Positions 5,859-7,694 of a stretch of 7,694 nucleotides of DNA are shown piece by piece. Every line of letters starts with the position of its first letter. The stretch's first letter is position 1. The notes under the pieces are model-generated. The model did not search any database. It saw only the letters and a program-made list of their open reading frames with translations, and had not been told where the DNA came from. Made by a program: the position numbers and the translations under genes. This DNA comes from Dehalococcoidales bacterium (GTDB lineage Bacteria; Chloroflexota; Dehalococcoidia; Dehalococcoidales; RBG-16-60-22), in contig JADHXF010000069.1 of assembly GCA_016783105.1 (NCBI GenBank), positions 1 through 7,694 of the forward strand. Direction: 5' to 3'.

Positions 5859-7097
5859 ATGCCAAAGATTTATTTTATTGACGTGACCAACCGCGATGGG
5901 GTGCAGACCGCCAAGCTCGGCCTGTCCAAGATGGAAAAGACGCTGATGAATCTTTACCTGAATGAGATGGGCGTTTTTCAATCGGAATTTGGCTTCCCCA
6001 CCACCAGACACGAGACCCTGTACCTTCAGGCAAACCTGGAGCTGGCGCAGATGGGGGTCCTGCAACCGATTCGACTGGAAGGCTGGATAAGGGCCATTGC
6101 CAGCGATGTTGAAACGGCCTTCAGACTGGTACCGGATATCAAACACCTGAACCTTTCCATCTCCACCTCTTCTCAGATGATAAACGGCAAATTTCAGGGC
6201 AGGAAGCGGCAGGAAGACATCATTCATGATATGACGACGGCACTGGATGCCGCCAGGGCACTGGGTGCGGAAACGGTGGGAGTAAATGCGGAAGACGCAT
6301 CGAGAACTGACATCAAGTTCCTCGAAAAGTTCGGCCTGGCGGCCAGAGAACACGGTGCCGACCGCCTCAGGTACTGCGACACCCTTGGCTACGATAACCC
6401 GTTTACCATTTACGAAAGCAACCGGAACCTGGCAGAAAATACCGGCCTGCCCATTGAAATTCACTGCCACGGTGACCTGGGGATGGCGGTGGCCAACTCG
6501 CTGGCCGGGGCGAAAGGTGCCATTGACGGCGGCCAGGATGTTTACATCAATACCACCGTGAACGGCGTTGGGGAAAGGGCCGGCAACGCGGACCTGGTGG
6601 CGATGATTCTGGCCTTAACCAAATCAAAGCAATTCGCCGATAAATACGCGCTGGGACAGCCTATCGACCTTTCAAAATCGTGGAAAATCGCCAAGTTCGC
6701 CAGCTACGCCTTTGGTCTGCCCATCCCGATTAATCAGCCGGGAGTCGGGGCCAATGCCTTTGCCCACGCCTCCGGAATTCACGCTGACGGTGTTTTGAAA
6801 GACCCGGAGAACTATGAGCTCTACGGTTTTGAGGAGCTGGGGAGAGGCGACCCGGTAATGGTGGAAACGGGAAGGGAAATCATCGCCGGGCAGTATAGCG
6901 GTATCTCCGGCTTCAGCCATCTCATGGGAAAAATGGAAGTGCAGTTCAGCAACCGCGAGGAAGCCGCCGAGATTCTGGAACTGGTCCGCTATGCCAACGT
7001 CGAGGCGCAGAAGCCACTCGTCGAGGATGAACTGCTCTTCATCGCCAAATACCCCAAGATTGCCAAAAAGCTGCTGACACTGACGCCGCTGGAGTAG
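5859..7097 (+). CDS. Homocitrate synthase / Re-citrate synthase-like DRE-TIM metallolyase
   Basis: A TIM-barrel enzyme that condenses acetyl-CoA with a 2-oxo acid using a divalent metal. Seen in its 412 residues: the DRE-TIM start FIDVTNRDGVQT (6-17) with Arg12 and metal ligand Asp13, Glu43 in SEFGFP, YCDTLGYDNP (172-181), the metal motif HCHGDLGMAVAN (202-213; His202, His204), NGVGERAGN (235-243), and GIHADGVLKDPENYE (306-320), a homocitrate-synthase-type pattern. The regulatory domain of leucine-pathway LeuA is absent. The substrate is unsettled: oxaloacetate (Re-citrate synthase, known from Clostridium kluyveri and Dehalococcoides), 2-oxoglutarate (homocitrate) or another oxo acid. The DVTNRDGVQT form, rather than DTTLRDGEQT, marks a distinct subgroup. 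I chose ATG 5859 because AGGTGA sits eight bases before it; a GTG at 5847 would add four residues with a poor site. No nif, lysine or leucine genes adjoin it, which mildly favours a central-metabolism role. The dyad upstream suggests repression by a GntR-type protein. Confidence 0.88.
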   Translation: MPKIYFIDVTNRDGVQTAKLGLSKMEKTLMNLYLNEMGVFQSEFGFPTTRHETLYLQANLELAQMGVLQPIRLEGWIRAIASDVETAFRLVPDIKHLNLSISTSSQMINGKFQGRKRQEDIIHDMTTALDAARALGAETVGVNAEDASRTDIKFLEKFGLAAREHGADRLRYCDTLGYDNPFTIYESNRNLAENTGLPIEIHCHGDLGMAVANSLAGAKGAIDGGQDVYINTTVNGVGERAGNADLVAMILALTKSKQFADKYALGQPIDLSKSWKIAKFASYAFGLPIPINQPGVGANAFAHASGIHADGVLKDPENYELYGFEELGRGDPVMVETGREIIAGQYSGISGFSHLMGKMEVQFSNREEAAEILELVRYANVEAQKPLVEDELLFIAKYPKIAKKLLTLTPLE

Positions 7098-7176
7098 CTA
7101 AAACAGCCCAAAATCATCAGGACTACCACAAAGAGCAGCCCTTATTCTCTACCGGTCGCGCGGGAGGTGACCGCAA

Positions 7177-7644
7177 ATGGAACGCCAGAACTCGACCATC
7201 ACCGTAAAGCCCATAGGCATCGTTAGAAACGCGGTCCAGAAACCGCCAGAGCCTCCTTACGACTGGGATAAGGTTGTATCTCGTATAGAAATCGAGCCCG
7301 GCCTGACGGAGGCGCTCGATGGCCTGGATGCGTTTTCCCACATCATCGTCCTCTACTGGATGAACCGGCTGGCCGACGAGCCCCTGCCAATGAAAGTGCA
7401 CCCCAGACGCGACCCCAACTTTCCGCTGGTCGGGCTTTTTGCCACCCGTGCTCCCCACCGACCCAACCCGATTGGCGAGACCACAGTGAAGCTTCTGAAA
7501 AGGGAGGACAACGTGCTCGTTGTCTCCGGCCTGGATGCCATCGATGGTACTCCGGTAATCGATATCAAACCCTACCTGCCCAGAAATGACTCCGTAACTG
7601 ACGCCAGAACACCACCCTGGGTTAAACCACCTTCGGAAAGCTAA
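7177..7644 (+). CDS. trmO: TrmO-type tRNA N6-methyltransferase (TsaA/YaeB/UPF0066 family)
   Basis: TrmO methylates N6 of threonylcarbamoyladenosine at position 37 of certain tRNAs with S-adenosylmethionine, giving m6t6A next to the anticodon. The 155 residues cover the compact beta-barrel domain. Conserved stretches are VKPIGIVRN (10-18), GLDAFSHIIVLYW (49-61), the family signature GLFATRAPHRPNPIGET (86-102) and DGTPVIDIKPYLP (123-135). Enterobacterial TrmO is about 235 residues and carries an additional C-terminal domain; this short version resembles the single-domain forms seen in archaea and many bacteria. It may therefore act on a different tRNA set or be a paralogue of unproven activity. 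The start has GGAGGT eight bases upstream. It lies 79 bases behind the synthase gene with no visible promoter or terminator between, so co-transcription is possible, though no functional link is evident. Confidence 0.9.
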   Translation: MERQNSTITVKPIGIVRNAVQKPPEPPYDWDKVVSRIEIEPGLTEALDGLDAFSHIIVLYWMNRLADEPLPMKVHPRRDPNFPLVGLFATRAPHRPNPIGETTVKLLKREDNVLVVSGLDAIDGTPVIDIKPYLPRNDSVTDARTPPWVKPPSES

Positions 7645-7694
7645 TGCTATTCGCACGGCTCTGCCGAAGCACTTGAAACGGTTGACGTTAAGCT

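Noticed and set aside
5787..6470. Minus-strand open frame of 227 codons opposite the synthase
   Set aside because: It lies opposite the conserved RDG and HCHGDLG coding stretches and shows no recognisable family.
7098..7176. Promoter or terminator between the synthase gene and trmO
   Set aside because: No convincing -35/-10 pair or hairpin with T-run could be found in these 79 bases; only the trmO ribosome binding site is clear.
7123..7656. Minus-strand open frame of 177 codons covering trmO
   Set aside because: It is the shadow of a conserved gene on the plus strand, with no motif of its own.
7630..7694. Inverted CTTCGG / CCGAAG pair and TTGACG near the right edge
   Set aside because: The arms are six bases, about thirty apart, with no T-run, and TTGACG has no -10 partner before the window ends. 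Nothing can be supported in the last fifty bases.
1..7694. CRISPR array, tRNA or rRNA genes, defence or toxin-antitoxin cassette
   Set aside because: No regularly spaced repeats, no cloverleaf-like sequence and no matching protein families; every sizeable coding region has a housekeeping or metabolic assignment.

Overview
The window looks like ordinary chromosomal DNA from an uncultured bacterium. It is fairly GC-rich by eye, with tightly packed genes, good Shine-Dalgarno sites and overlapping or near-overlapping genes. A Dehalococcoidia-type Chloroflexota is my best guess. It rests on the look of the citrate/homocitrate-synthase-like enzyme, the FtsY N-terminus and a hairpin repeat, all from memory, so it is tentative; a deltaproteobacterial-type lineage is the main alternative. 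The first and last bases read like cut or contig ends (agctt... and ...aagct).

The minus-strand block (about 5733 down to 1) runs as follows: a DUF503/YlxP-type small protein; a DEAD/DEAH helicase with a C-terminal DUF1998-like region and cysteine cluster (MrfA type); an intergenic two-hairpin repeat; ftsY (SRP receptor GTPase); lgt (prolipoprotein diacylglyceryl transferase); a major facilitator transporter lacking its last membrane helix; and the first ten codons of a further gene running off the left edge. The DUF503 and helicase genes are 12 bases apart, ftsY and lgt are 16 bases apart, and lgt and the transporter overlap by one base (TAATG). ftsY-lgt-MFS therefore reads as one operon, with FtsY and Lgt linked by membrane protein and lipoprotein biogenesis. 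A perfect TTGACA box lies upstream of the DUF503 gene.

The plus-strand block (about 5760 to 7644) starts from a divergent promoter. A candidate -35/-10 pair is followed by a perfect 13-base dyad that matches the FadR/GntR-type core TGGTnnnACCA. Downstream lie a DRE-TIM metallolyase of the homocitrate synthase / Re-citrate synthase / isopropylmalate synthase group and a TrmO-type tRNA methyltransferase.

I see no phage, CRISPR, toxin-antitoxin or new defence cassette. The most unusual points are: (1) ftsY-like coding sequence that continues upstream of the first ATG to a stop with no standard start codon, directly against the repeat; (2) a transporter that ends abruptly within helix 11, in DNA that looks different from the rest; (3) the FadR-like operator in front of the acyl-CoA-condensing enzyme; and (4) the cysteine-bearing variant of the Lgt signature. 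No RNA gene or convincing rho-independent terminator was found, and no gene-free stretch exceeds 300 bases.
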